Positions 1 through 7,587 of a stretch of DNA of 8,619 nt are shown here, in pieces; position 1 is the stretch's first letter; each line of letters begins with the position of its first letter. The notes under the pieces were generated by a model. That model was given only the letters and a program-made list of their open reading frames with translations, did no database searches and was not told the origin of the DNA. The position numbers were made by a program, and so were the translations under genes. Source of the stretch: a bacterium (lineage in GTDB: Bacteria > Cyanobacteriota > Vampirovibrionia > Gastranaerophilales > Gastranaerophilaceae); the NCBI GenBank assembly GCA_024408905.1, contig JAKSUP010000040.1, positions 1 through 8,619 of the forward strand, read 5' to 3'.

Positions 1-3000
1 GCCTTTGATTAGTTCATTCAAAAAAGCTTCTGTATCAGAATCTTTTACCTTAATGTCGTTTTCGTATATAAATCGATAAATATTTTCTTTAATTTTTGTT
101 ATAATTATTTTTGTTTCAGATGAAAATTTATCAAGATTAATGCTATCAGGTTTAATAATGCCATCGAAATCATTTCCGGACAAGTTTATATTTAGTTGAT
201 TTAATATCATTTGTCGTTCTTCGTTTGGTAATTGTTTCAATAGATTATTTAAGTCATTAATTAATGCGTTTCTTGTGTATTTTAATGAAAGTTCTGTTTC
301 TGAAAGATTTGTTAACACATTCTTTAATGTTTCATCAGCATTTGGCGAAATAATATCTTTATAAAAATTATTTTGTGATTTTTTATCGGTTAATATGTCA
401 TGTCCTTTAAGTTTTGTTCCTATTCTTAATTTATATTCCAGAGCATTTATGTCCATATTGTTTTTAATAAAGGCATCTTTAACCTCTTGTGGCAATTTTT
501 CAACAGCTTCTAATAATAATATGATAGAATTAGTAGTACCCTCAACCTTATTATCATTTGCCATAATATTTATTATATCTGCAATTGATCTCAGGCATTT
601 AGTATCAGTATTTTTAAGTGATGGAATTATAGCAATCAATTTATCCCAATTTTCGTAATTTTCTCGTACATTGCTCCAATTACCACTAAATTGTAAAAGC
701 GCACCAACTTGTTCTTGGCTTAAATGAGCTTCTGAAAATGCAGAAAATAAACGTTCTCGTGTTTCTGTATTTTGATACATATCTTCGCACAAGCTTTTTA
801 ATGCCATATTGTAGTTTTTGTTTTGTGAACAATAATTAGCTATAATAGATGCATAAAAATCCAAATTTTTATCATTTAAATCCCAAGTGCTAATTAATTC
901 TTCAGCATTTCTTAAATCTATATCAGGATTTTTTTCTAAAATCTTGTTTATTAATATTTTTTGGTTGTCTGTAAGTTTTACGGCTTTTCGATTTGAATGT
1001 TTTTTATATAAATACATTTGAAACTGCTTTGTTTTGATATAATTTTTTATTTTTTGATTAAGAGTACTTTTTGTTTGTAATTCTACATTTCTAGAATTAT
1101 TATCTTTTGATGTATTTGCACAGATATCTTCTTTTTGTTCAAAATCAGTTAGATCAATAACATCATCCTTTTTTGCATTTGCAACTCTTTCAGCAAGCAT
1201 ATCTTCAGCAGATTTTGGTTCAATATTTTCCCAAAAAGCATCTAAGGAGTGTTTATTTTGGTCTGATGTTGAGAATTTTGTACTTTGTGAACTACTGTTA
1301 TTCCCATTACTTTTTTTATCGCCATCAATTACATAAGATTTAACATTTATAGGTGCTTTATTATTGTTATGAGCATTAAAGGTTATGAAATTAGTTTCGG
1401 TATCATCTGTATATTTTGAAGCAATTTCTTTTACGCTTGCACCACCTATTGAATATCCTGCTACAACTAATTGTTTACCTTCATTTTTTGCTTGTTTAAA
1501 ATAAGTTTTATATATTTTTTCTAATTCTATTATTTGTTCTTCTGAAGTATATAGTTGCATTCCGGTTCCCTTAAGTACAGGGTAGGCATTTGTAACATCA
1601 TGCGCTCCTTTTTGGGAATCTTTTAATGTTGCTGCTTTGCCTTCTGCAGTGTTATAACCGTCTGCGACAATAAATATTTTCCCATTTCCTTCATATATGG
1701 CGTATCTTAACCCTCTATCAGCTTTACCTGCTGAAGATTCAAGAATTTTATACCCTCTGCTTTTTGCTATTTCAGGAGTCATAATTTCAGATTCCCCATG
1801 TAATGCGCCTAATAAAATTAGGGCATCTACTGAGGTTGGGTCTGTTATTTGCGTAGCATAATGTATGCCATCTCCAGTGGTAATCTCAGAGTTATTATTT
1901 TCTGATATAACATTAGTTTTTACTTCTGTTTTTTCTTCAGATTTAACTTCTGTTTTAGGCGTTATGTTTGCTTGTGAAACAGATTCTCTTGTATTTATAG
2001 GTTCATTTTTGTCTAAAATTGAACGATTAAATTCTGTTCCAACAACATCACTAACTTCGTATGCCTGAGCTTCACTTATCTGTTCTTCATATGCTCTTAG
2101 AGTTCCATCTATTTTCACACTTTCTGTTTTATCAATATAGTGTTTCTCATTGTCAAGCAGTTTCATTGCGATTTGACCGTACATGTCTTTTATTTTATTC
2201 TCCGGATAACCTTCTTCAAGCAAAATATCGTATATATGTGGTTTAAAATCTCCATTTTCACAATACCAAGAGGTTACTATTTCAATAGCTTGGTCTTTTG
2301 TAAGTTTAGGATTCTCTGACATTAAATTTTTTGTTTGAGCTTCAATTATACCGTTCAAACCTATTTCAGGAGTTTTTAACATTTCTTTAAATTGCAACAT
2401 ATGTTTTAATTCGTGTGCAAGAAGTGCAGTTCCAAATGCTCTATCTTTTGGAAAATTATTTTCATAAATACGAATTTTATGATCGTGTTGGTAATAGGCA
2501 CAACGAGCATTTGCATGATATGGTTCAAAGATTATTTCCGGTGTAATATTACCCAAGCCCATTTCTTTTGAAAATAATTTTAATAATTCACTATAAAACA
2601 TTTTATCGTCTTTAATTTCCATTAGGATTTTTATATCGGTTGCCCTATTTTTAATAATTGATGCAAAAGCTTCGGGTGTCTCAGCGAATTTTGTGTTTGG
2701 AGCTTCAAATTTTCCTTTTGGAATATTAATTTTTGCCTCTGTTTTTGCTTCACTTTCTTCCATTTCTTGAACAATTGCAGCCATATCCATGGTGCTTGCA
2801 AGATATTGAGTTAAAGAAATTACTAGCATATTAGGATCCTTAGCCGAACATAAAATTTTACCGTCAGCCTCTATAGAATAAAGAGTTCCTGTAGGAGTTT
2901 TACGTTCAACTACATTCATATTTTTTAATGCTTTATCATTAATAGCTTTTTTTATTTCTGCATCAAGTTTTGGCATAGCTGTTGCATTACCTGTACTGAT

Positions 3001-4944
3001 TTTATGCACCAGTCCACCTAACAATGTTTCAAGAAGCCTGTTCATTATTTTTAGTTTAATTTGCATATCAGCAGAGCCTGATAAGGCATCTTTTATACTT
3101 ACATCTTCTGTTGCCAAGTCTAAAAGCGCAAATGCACCTATTTCAGTCGTTAGAGAAGCAGTTCCGGCAAGATATTTTACAGCTTTAGACTGCATAGAAG
3201 AAAGGAATTTGTCAGCACTTATTGTTGTCGTTTGTATCGCACCTTTTGTAACTTTTGTTCCGTTTTTAAAAGCTGCAGCTACGGCTGTTGACGTTTTTAT
3301 ATTACGTCCGACAAACGTGGCAATCGGGCCTGAAATATATCCTCCAAAGTAGATATATTTAGCAGAAGATATACCTTGTTTCAATAGTTCTTGTGATTTT
3401 TCCCAAGTTATACCATTTTCGCTTGTAGCAGCGTTAATAAATCCGATGCCGATATCTTCGGCAACCGTACCGGTTAGCATAAGGAGTTTCCCTGACTGTT
3501 GTACCCATTTTAGAACTTTCGCTTCACCATATTTTGCAACAAGTTCTTTAACGGATTGGCTAGCCATAACTTTGGCAACTAAACTTTTACCTGCTGCTTT
3601 TCCTCCTGCTGTCATAGCTGCACCGGCAACTCCTTCTGCTGCAGCGCTGCCGCCACCTGTAACGATGCCGAGGATAATTTGAGTAATTGTGATAATGGCT
3701 ATTTTTTCAAGCCCTGCGACTCCTTCAATTGAACCAATTCTTTTTTGGATATAATCTGTGTAGTCATCTTTTCCATATAAACTTTTATATTCGCTATGGA
3801 AGCGCTTTTCAAGTTGTTCATATGTTTCGCCATTTAAGGCTTCATTTAATAGTTTTTTTGATATTTTATCAAATTTATCAATGATTTCAAGCATTTTATC
3901 TGATGTTAAATCCTTTGGATTTTTAACATCACCTGCGATATCTTTCATCAGTTGTTGAGCAAATTGCGTATTATTGGCGCAATATTTGTTAAACACATCT
4001 GCAAAAAGTTCTTCTGTGGATTTTTCTCCTTCTGTAACTGGTACGTTTATTCCTTGTTTTCTCAATTTGTCTTTCTGGACTGATTTTTTTAGTTCTTGAA
4101 TTCCTTTTTGAAGCTCATCTGTCTGACTTTTCCAGAAGCGAACATTCATATATTTTGAGTCTGTTTCAATAAATTTTTCATATTTGGCAGGGTCAAAAGA
4201 ACCACCAAGTTCTTCGTTGTATCTTGTCAAATCTGTTAGTCTTGCAAAATATTTTTGGTCAACTAAATCTTTCTGAATATCACTTAAAGATTTTCCAAAT
4301 ACATCCATTATGGCTTCGGCAGATTTTTCTAAAAATCCTTTTCCTTGCTGAAAGTCATTAATAATATTAAGATTTTCGTTAACATGTTCAAGAACCCAGT
4401 CCATAGATTGTTCTTGTAAATCTTTCTTTGCACGTTCCGAGTAGGTTTTTGTTATTTGGTATTTTGATGCAGGAGTTATAAATTCAGGAGCTTCCTGCTG
4501 TTGTACCAAAATGCGCATTTCCCTTACTTTTAATCCACCATCAGGATAGAAAAGTAAAGTTTCTATATTGCCATTCTCATAAGTAGTTTGAACAATTCTT
4601 GTTCCATCTTGGCAATACCCTTCTTTTGAATCTTTAATTTTATCCAAATTCTGTATGAATTCTGATAAATTAGTTTTGTTTTGAAGATTTATGCCTAAAA
4701 ATTCAAATAAACTTTTTTCTTCGTTTTCTGATAATTTCCCGTCAGCACCGGCTTTTAATGAAGTAAGATTGTATAATAGCAGAAGTTCATCTGCAGTTAA
4801 TACTTCGTTTTGGTCAAAATCTAAAACATCAAAAAGACTATGAAATTTTTCATTTATGTCTTTTTTATTCAGACCACTTTTTAGATTGTTTAAATCTAAT
4901 TTCTTGCCATTATGAAATTGTATAGAGTATTCTTCATTTCCCAT
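1..4944 (-). CDS. Giant multidomain protein (EF-hand, hydrophobic region, zincin-like HELKH, lipase-like GYSIG), 3' end outside window
   Basis: A stop-free minus-strand frame of 1648 codons begins at ATG 4942-4944 and runs past position 1, so the C-terminus is missing. The upstream in-frame stop is at 4969-4971. The ribosome site is weak (AGGA, 15 nt before ATG). Residues 42-53 form an EF-hand loop (D42, D44, N46, E53), followed by a degenerate partner at 64-75. Residues about 409-640 are hydrophobic and Gly/Ala-rich (for example 415-445, 529-548, 585-608). HELKH at 844-848 is the HExxH zinc-peptidase signature, and E958 in SEAQAYE is a possible third ligand. A K/E/T-rich linker (about 985-1020) leads to a lipase-like part with GYSIG at 1163-1167 (nucleophile S1165), D1207/D1209 and H1232. 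The rest is charged and helical. There is no N-terminal signal peptide. By inference it is a large effector, toxin or surface protein with two hydrolase domains; the exact function is unknown. The reading frame is certain, the domain names less so. Confidence 0.9.
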   Translation of the reverse strand, partial: MGNEEYSIQFHNGKKLDLNNLKSGLNKKDINEKFHSLFDVLDFDQNEVLTADELLLLYNLTSLKAGADGKLSENEEKSLFEFLGINLQNKTNLSEFIQNLDKIKDSKEGYCQDGTRIVQTTYENGNIETLLFYPDGGLKVREMRILVQQQEAPEFITPASKYQITKTYSERAKKDLQEQSMDWVLEHVNENLNIINDFQQGKGFLEKSAEAIMDVFGKSLSDIQKDLVDQKYFARLTDLTRYNEELGGSFDPAKYEKFIETDSKYMNVRFWKSQTDELQKGIQELKKSVQKDKLRKQGINVPVTEGEKSTEELFADVFNKYCANNTQFAQQLMKDIAGDVKNPKDLTSDKMLEIIDKFDKISKKLLNEALNGETYEQLEKRFHSEYKSLYGKDDYTDYIQKRIGSIEGVAGLEKIAIITITQIILGIVTGGGSAAAEGVAGAAMTAGGKAAGKSLVAKVMASQSVKELVAKYGEAKVLKWVQQSGKLLMLTGTVAEDIGIGFINAATSENGITWEKSQELLKQGISSAKYIYFGGYISGPIATFVGRNIKTSTAVAAAFKNGTKVTKGAIQTTTISADKFLSSMQSKAVKYLAGTASLTTEIGAFALLDLATEDVSIKDALSGSADMQIKLKIMNRLLETLLGGLVHKISTGNATAMPKLDAEIKKAINDKALKNMNVVERKTPTGTLYSIEADGKILCSAKDPNMLVISLTQYLASTMDMAAIVQEMEESEAKTEAKINIPKGKFEAPNTKFAETPEAFASIIKNRATDIKILMEIKDDKMFYSELLKLFSKEMGLGNITPEIIFEPYHANARCAYYQHDHKIRIYENNFPKDRAFGTALLAHELKHMLQFKEMLKTPEIGLNGIIEAQTKNLMSENPKLTKDQAIEIVTSWYCENGDFKPHIYDILLEEGYPENKIKDMYGQIAMKLLDNEKHYIDKTESVKIDGTLRAYEEQISEAQAYEVSDVVGTEFNRSILDKNEPINTRESVSQANITPKTEVKSEEKTEVKTNVISENNNSEITTGDGIHYATQITDPTSVDALILLGALHGESEIMTPEIAKSRGYKILESSAGKADRGLRYAIYEGNGKIFIVADGYNTAEGKAATLKDSQKGAHDVTNAYPVLKGTGMQLYTSEEQIIELEKIYKTYFKQAKNEGKQLVVAGYSIGGASVKEIASKYTDDTETNFITFNAHNNNKAPINVKSYVIDGDKKSNGNNSSSQSTKFSTSDQNKHSLDAFWENIEPKSAEDMLAERVANAKKDDVIDLTDFEQKEDICANTSKDNNSRNVELQTKSTLNQKIKNYIKTKQFQMYLYKKHSNRKAVKLTDNQKILINKILEKNPDIDLRNAEELISTWDLNDKNLDFYASIIANYCSQNKNYNMALKSLCEDMYQNTETRERLFSAFSEAHLSQEQVGALLQFSGNWSNVRENYENWDKLIAIIPSLKNTDTKCLRSIADIINIMANDNKVEGTTNSIILLLEAVEKLPQEVKDAFIKNNMDINALEYKLRIGTKLKGHDILTDKKSQNNFYKDIISPNADETLKNVLTNLSETELSLKYTRNALINDLNNLLKQLPNEERQMILNQLNINLSGNDFDGIIKPDSINLDKFSSETKIIITKIKENIYRFIYENDIKVKDSDTEAFLNELIKG

Positions 4945-4974
4945 GTAATAATGAACCAGTCCTATATCTTACTA

Positions 4975-4998
4975 ATTGTACTAAGGTTATGATGTCAA
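4975..4998 (-). promoter_or_regulatory. Possible promoter elements for the giant gene
   Basis: On the minus strand a perfect TTGACA (4993-4998) is followed by TACAAT (4975-4980), upstream of the start at 4944. The spacer is only 12 nt, shorter than the usual 16-18. Either the true -10 lies further downstream in the AT-rich stretch or the match is chance. A 5-bp inverted repeat TATAC/GTATA (5012-5016 and 5022-5026) lies just upstream and could be a weak operator. Confidence 0.25.
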
Positions 4999-5110
4999 AT
5001 TTAAAACCTTTTATACGCCATGTATATCGGTATTTTTAAGTAAAAACTTTAGGATTTTGAGTTGAATTGTTACAAAACTTCATATCCCTTAAAATTCTGT
5101 TATTTCTCGC

Positions 5111-5136
5111 TTGTAAAATATTCTTTGTAGTATAAT
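5111..5136 (+). promoter_or_regulatory. Probable promoter of the pxpA-yvcK operon
   Basis: A consensus -10 box TATAAT lies at 5131-5136, about 35 nt before the pxpA start. The best -35-like hexamer, TTGTAA at 5111-5116, gives a short 14-nt spacer, so the -35 is uncertain. Nothing else in the 227-bp divergent spacer 4945-5171 looks like a gene. Confidence 0.45.
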
Positions 5137-5171
5137 TTTTTGTATAAAAATGATAATTTTCGGAGAGAAAA

Positions 5172-5966
5172 ATGCAAGAAACTTTAGAAAGAAAATCAAT
5201 TAAGAATATTGATTTCAACTGCGATTTAGCACAAAGTTACGGGATATACAAAAATAATGTTGAATTTGAACTCTTAGACTATGTAAGTTCTGTTAATATT
5301 TCATGTGGATTTCATGCAGGTGATCCTGTTACAATAAAAGAAGCTTTATTAAAAGCAAAAGAAAAAGATGTTGCTATAGGCGCACATATCGGATTTAATG
5401 ACATTCAAGGTTTTGGTTACAGACCTGTAGAACTCAAAGAAGATGAACTTGAAGCACTTGTTGTATATCAAGTTGGTGCTATTATGTCATTTGCAAAAGC
5501 TTACGGACTAAGCATTGAACACGTTAGACCACACGGCGCTATGTATAAAATGGCAGGAGAAAACTTTGATTTTTCTTGTGCTATAGCAAAGGCTGTCAAA
5601 AAATGTTCTGATTGGCTTGTTTACTTTGCTCCTTGTGGCGACATAACAGAAAAAGTTGCAGAAACTGTTAACATTAATGTAGCAAGAGAATTAATGTTAG
5701 AAAAAACATATAATGCAGATTTGACGGTTGATTATTCAAAAGACGATAATACAAATAACTACGAATTAATAAAGAGGGTACAGCATTTAATACATACTTC
5801 TCAAATTCGTAATAATTTAGGTGGAACAAATTTTGTTGAAGTCGATACTATTCACTTCTCAAATAAATATAAAAATTCTATAGATTTGATAAAAGAAGCA
5901 AGAGCTTTAATAACTCCTGCTCCTGTAAATTACAATAACGTGAAAACTTCAGGATGGGTGGATTAA
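5172..5966 (+). CDS. pxpA: LamB/YcsF family protein, 5-oxoprolinase subunit A-like (PxpA)
   Basis: This 264-residue protein has the usual LamB/YcsF length (about 250) and its N-terminal signatures in order: DFNCDLAQSYG (14-24), NISCGFHAGDP (42-52), GAHIGFND (70-77, where the family usually has HPG), YQVGA (99-103) and HVRPHGAMY (117-125). In known bacteria PxpA works with PxpB and PxpC in ATP-dependent opening of 5-oxoproline to glutamate in the cytoplasm. The start is supported by GGAGAG at 5162-5167. The C-terminal half is divergent: where the family normally has a CVHGD-like motif, this protein reads TIHFSN around H228. No pxpB or pxpC is in the window, so the partners must lie elsewhere or the role has changed. 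The stop is 2 nt before the preferred start of yvcK, which indicates co-transcription. Family assignment is firm; the exact reaction is less sure. Confidence 0.9.
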   Translation: MQETLERKSIKNIDFNCDLAQSYGIYKNNVEFELLDYVSSVNISCGFHAGDPVTIKEALLKAKEKDVAIGAHIGFNDIQGFGYRPVELKEDELEALVVYQVGAIMSFAKAYGLSIEHVRPHGAMYKMAGENFDFSCAIAKAVKKCSDWLVYFAPCGDITEKVAETVNINVARELMLEKTYNADLTVDYSKDDNTNNYELIKRVQHLIHTSQIRNNLGGTNFVEVDTIHFSNKYKNSIDLIKEARALITPAPVNYNNVKTSGWVD

Positions 5967-5968
5967 TT

Positions 5969-7276
5969 ATGTTTGAATTGAAAAAAAGTATGAATGTAGC
6001 AAAAGATGTAGGCTGGTTAATTCCTGGCTTAAATATAAAAAGATGGTTGGCACTTCTTTTCTTAGGCTCAATTTTTGTAATGCTCGGAATTCTTATTATT
6101 GCTGACATTCGCCCCATATATTGGATAATGGAATTGATTAGAAAAACGGCTTTGGTATTACCGTCAAACATTTTGGCGATAATATTTATTGTCATTGGGG
6201 GTTTTATATTCTTTAAAGGCTGGAAAAAAACTACACTTTCTATAATGGATATGGATTCAACAAGTGGTAACAGTTCCATTTTGGAAAAATTATACAGAAG
6301 AAGTAAACTTAATAAAGGTGCTAAAATCGTTGCAATCGGTGGTGGTACAGGACTTTCAATGCTTCTTAAAGGAATTAAAAAATATACAAACAATATTACG
6401 GCTGTTGTTACTGTTGGTGATGATGGTGGCAGTTCCGGCCGTTTGCGAGAAGAAATGGGCATCCTGCCTCCCGGCGATATCAGAAACTGTATTGCAGCTT
6501 TAGCTGATGATGAAGGTCTTATTACAAAACTCTTTCAATATCGTTTCAAAACTGGTGAAGGCCTTGAAGGGCATAGTTTTGGTAACCTTTTCTTAACGGC
6601 ATTATGTTCTATCACAGGAAATATGTTTAATGCAGTTAAAGAATCTTCAAATGTATTGAACATTCGTGGAGTTGTTCTTCCTGCAACATTGGACGATATG
6701 AAACTTGCTGCAGAATTAGAAGACGGAAGGTTTATTGAAGGTGAATCAAATATTCCTGAAGCACACGGAAAAATCAAAAGACTTTACACGCAACCGGAAG
6801 TATGTGAAGCTTTACCTGAAGTTATTTCAGCTATCCAAAGTGCAGATTTAATTATATTAGGACCTGGTAGTTTGTATACAAGTGTTATTCCAAACTTGCT
6901 TGTATCCGGAGTAGTTGACGCTATTATGGAATCTACTGCTAAAAAGATTTATGTATGTAATATAATGACTCAACCAGGCGAAACAACAGACTATACTGTT
7001 GCAAGCCACGTTAATGCTCTTATAAGTCATGCAGGTGGAAGAAAAATTATTGATGCAGTTTTAGTTAACAATTCTTTGCCGGAAAACATGTCTGAAAACT
7101 ATGCAAAAGCCGGTTCTGTTCCTGTAAAATTGGATATGGAAAATTTAGCTCCTATCGGTGTGACAGTAGTTTCGCAAAAACTACTTATGGAAAACAAAGA
7201 AGGGCTTGTAAGACACAGTTCTCACAGAGTTGCAAGAGCAGTTTACTACTGGTACAGAAAAACATTAAAAAAATAA
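5969..7276 (+). CDS. yvcK: YvcK/CofD-like protein (gluconeogenesis factor family) with N-terminal membrane anchor
   Basis: The chosen start at 5969 gives 435 residues. An in-frame ATG at 5954 would add five residues and overlap pxpA, but it has AGG directly abutting it, whereas 5969 has a GGTGGA-like site at suitable distance. From the 5969 start, two hydrophobic helices (about 26-45 and 67-82) precede a CofD-like nucleotide-binding core: IVAIGGGTG ending at 128, VGDDGGSSGRL (149-159), then PPGDIRNC, EGHSFGNL and ILGPGSLYTSVIPNLL. In Bacillus subtilis YvcK is needed for growth on gluconeogenic carbon sources and for normal cell shape, and it binds UDP-sugars. It resembles the CofD phospholactate transferase fold without being shown to make F420. 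Here the core would sit on the cytoplasmic face of the membrane. It follows pxpA by 2 nt and ends before a strong terminator. The family call is firm; the molecular activity is unknown. Confidence 0.93.
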   Translation: MFELKKSMNVAKDVGWLIPGLNIKRWLALLFLGSIFVMLGILIIADIRPIYWIMELIRKTALVLPSNILAIIFIVIGGFIFFKGWKKTTLSIMDMDSTSGNSSILEKLYRRSKLNKGAKIVAIGGGTGLSMLLKGIKKYTNNITAVVTVGDDGGSSGRLREEMGILPPGDIRNCIAALADDEGLITKLFQYRFKTGEGLEGHSFGNLFLTALCSITGNMFNAVKESSNVLNIRGVVLPATLDDMKLAAELEDGRFIEGESNIPEAHGKIKRLYTQPEVCEALPEVISAIQSADLIILGPGSLYTSVIPNLLVSGVVDAIMESTAKKIYVCNIMTQPGETTDYTVASHVNALISHAGGRKIIDAVLVNNSLPENMSENYAKAGSVPVKLDMENLAPIGVTVVSQKLLMENKEGLVRHSSHRVARAVYYWYRKTLKK

Positions 7277-7295
7277 ACTTTTATAAATGTAAAAG

Positions 7296-7322
7296 AGGAT
7301 GACTTTTTAGTCATCCTTTTTT
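7296..7322 (+). terminator. Rho-independent terminator of the pxpA-yvcK operon
   Basis: A perfect 9-bp stem, AGGATGACT (7296-7304) and AGTCATCCT (7309-7317), with a TTTT loop is followed by a T-run to 7322. It begins 20 nt after the yvcK stop. A-residues before the stem (7291-7294) can pair with the T-run, so weak bidirectional action is possible. Confidence 0.92.
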
Positions 7323-7350
7323 ACATAATATTTATTATTGGTACTTATTC

Positions 7351-7470
7351 ACCCTCTCCTAGGGAGAGCGAATTTTCGGTAGAGTGCAGGCGAAGCCAAA
7401 CCCGTAAGTTCGAGTCGGACGTTACTCCGACGAGAACCCGAATAATTCAAGACAGGGTTAGGGTGAGGGT
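7351..7470. repeat. GC-richer, highly structured palindromic repeat element (MITE/REP-like)
   Basis: This roughly 120-bp block stands out from its AT-rich surroundings. The ends pair imperfectly: ACCCTCTCCTA (7351-7361) with TAGGGTGAGGGT (7459-7470). Inside are GAATT+TTCGG (7370-7379) pairing with CCGAA+AATTC (7438-7448, one bulged T). Next comes a hairpin, GTTC-GA-GTCGGA (7408-7419) with TCCGAC-GA-GAAC (7426-7437), whose GA/GA positions form a tandem mismatch. A local CTCTCC/GGAGAG hairpin (7354-7368) competes with the outer pairing, and GGC-GAA-GCC (7389-7397) is a small stem-loop. The ends resemble the CCCTCACCCTAA-type dispersed repeats of many bacterial genomes. No credible ORF lies in it. 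It is most likely a non-coding mobile repeat; a structured RNA is the alternative. Confidence 0.7.
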
Positions 7471-7509
7471 TTTATTATTTTTTCTTAGTTTTATATTTTT
7501 CCATGTGCA

Positions 7510-7545
7510 TTTTCTTTTCTTTTTTGCAATGTAAAGAAAAGAAAA
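7510..7545. repeat. 13-bp perfect inverted repeat of TTTTC/GAAAA units
   Basis: The arm TTTTCTTTTCTTT (7510-7522) pairs perfectly with AAAGAAAAGAAAA (7533-7545) around a 10-nt loop containing GCAATG. A further direct copy of the purine arm follows at 7553-7567 after CGCGCCC. The strand asymmetry and repetition suggest a dispersed intergenic repeat. Terminator function is possible but the stem is almost free of G-C pairs. Confidence 0.6.
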
Positions 7546-7552
7546 CGCGCCC

Positions 7553-7567
7553 AAAAGAAAAGAAAAC
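7553..7567 (+). repeat. Direct copy of the AAAAGAAAAGAAAAC arm
   Basis: AAAAGAAAAGAAAAC at 7553-7567 repeats the right arm of the preceding hairpin (7533-7546), 20 nt away. The two copies could swap as pairing partners for the pyrimidine arm at 7510-7522. Confidence 0.55.
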
Positions 7568-7587
7568 CAGCCAATGTTCAGAGCAAG

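Noticed and set aside
395..3682. Short plus-strand frames opposite the giant gene (395-658, 1865-2068, 2061-2246, 3446-3682)
   Set aside because: All lie on the antisense of a continuous coding frame and have compositions expected of antisense reading.
4975..4998. Confident sigma-70 promoter for the giant gene
   Set aside because: The boxes match well but the 12-nt spacing is too short, so it is listed only as a possible promoter.
5036..5218. Minus-strand 60-codon frame across the intergenic region
   Set aside because: It overlaps the pxpA promoter and start, has biased F/N/T composition and lacks a good ribosome site; it is most likely chance.
5878..6777. Frames at 5878-6462 (minus), 6264-6503 (plus) and 6535-6777 (minus)
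   Set aside because: They are shadows of the well-supported pxpA and yvcK frames and have no recognisable motifs.
7323..7587. CRISPR array or tRNA in the gene-free stretch
   Set aside because: There are no regularly spaced repeats and no cloverleaf; the repeats are nested palindromes and a single direct copy.
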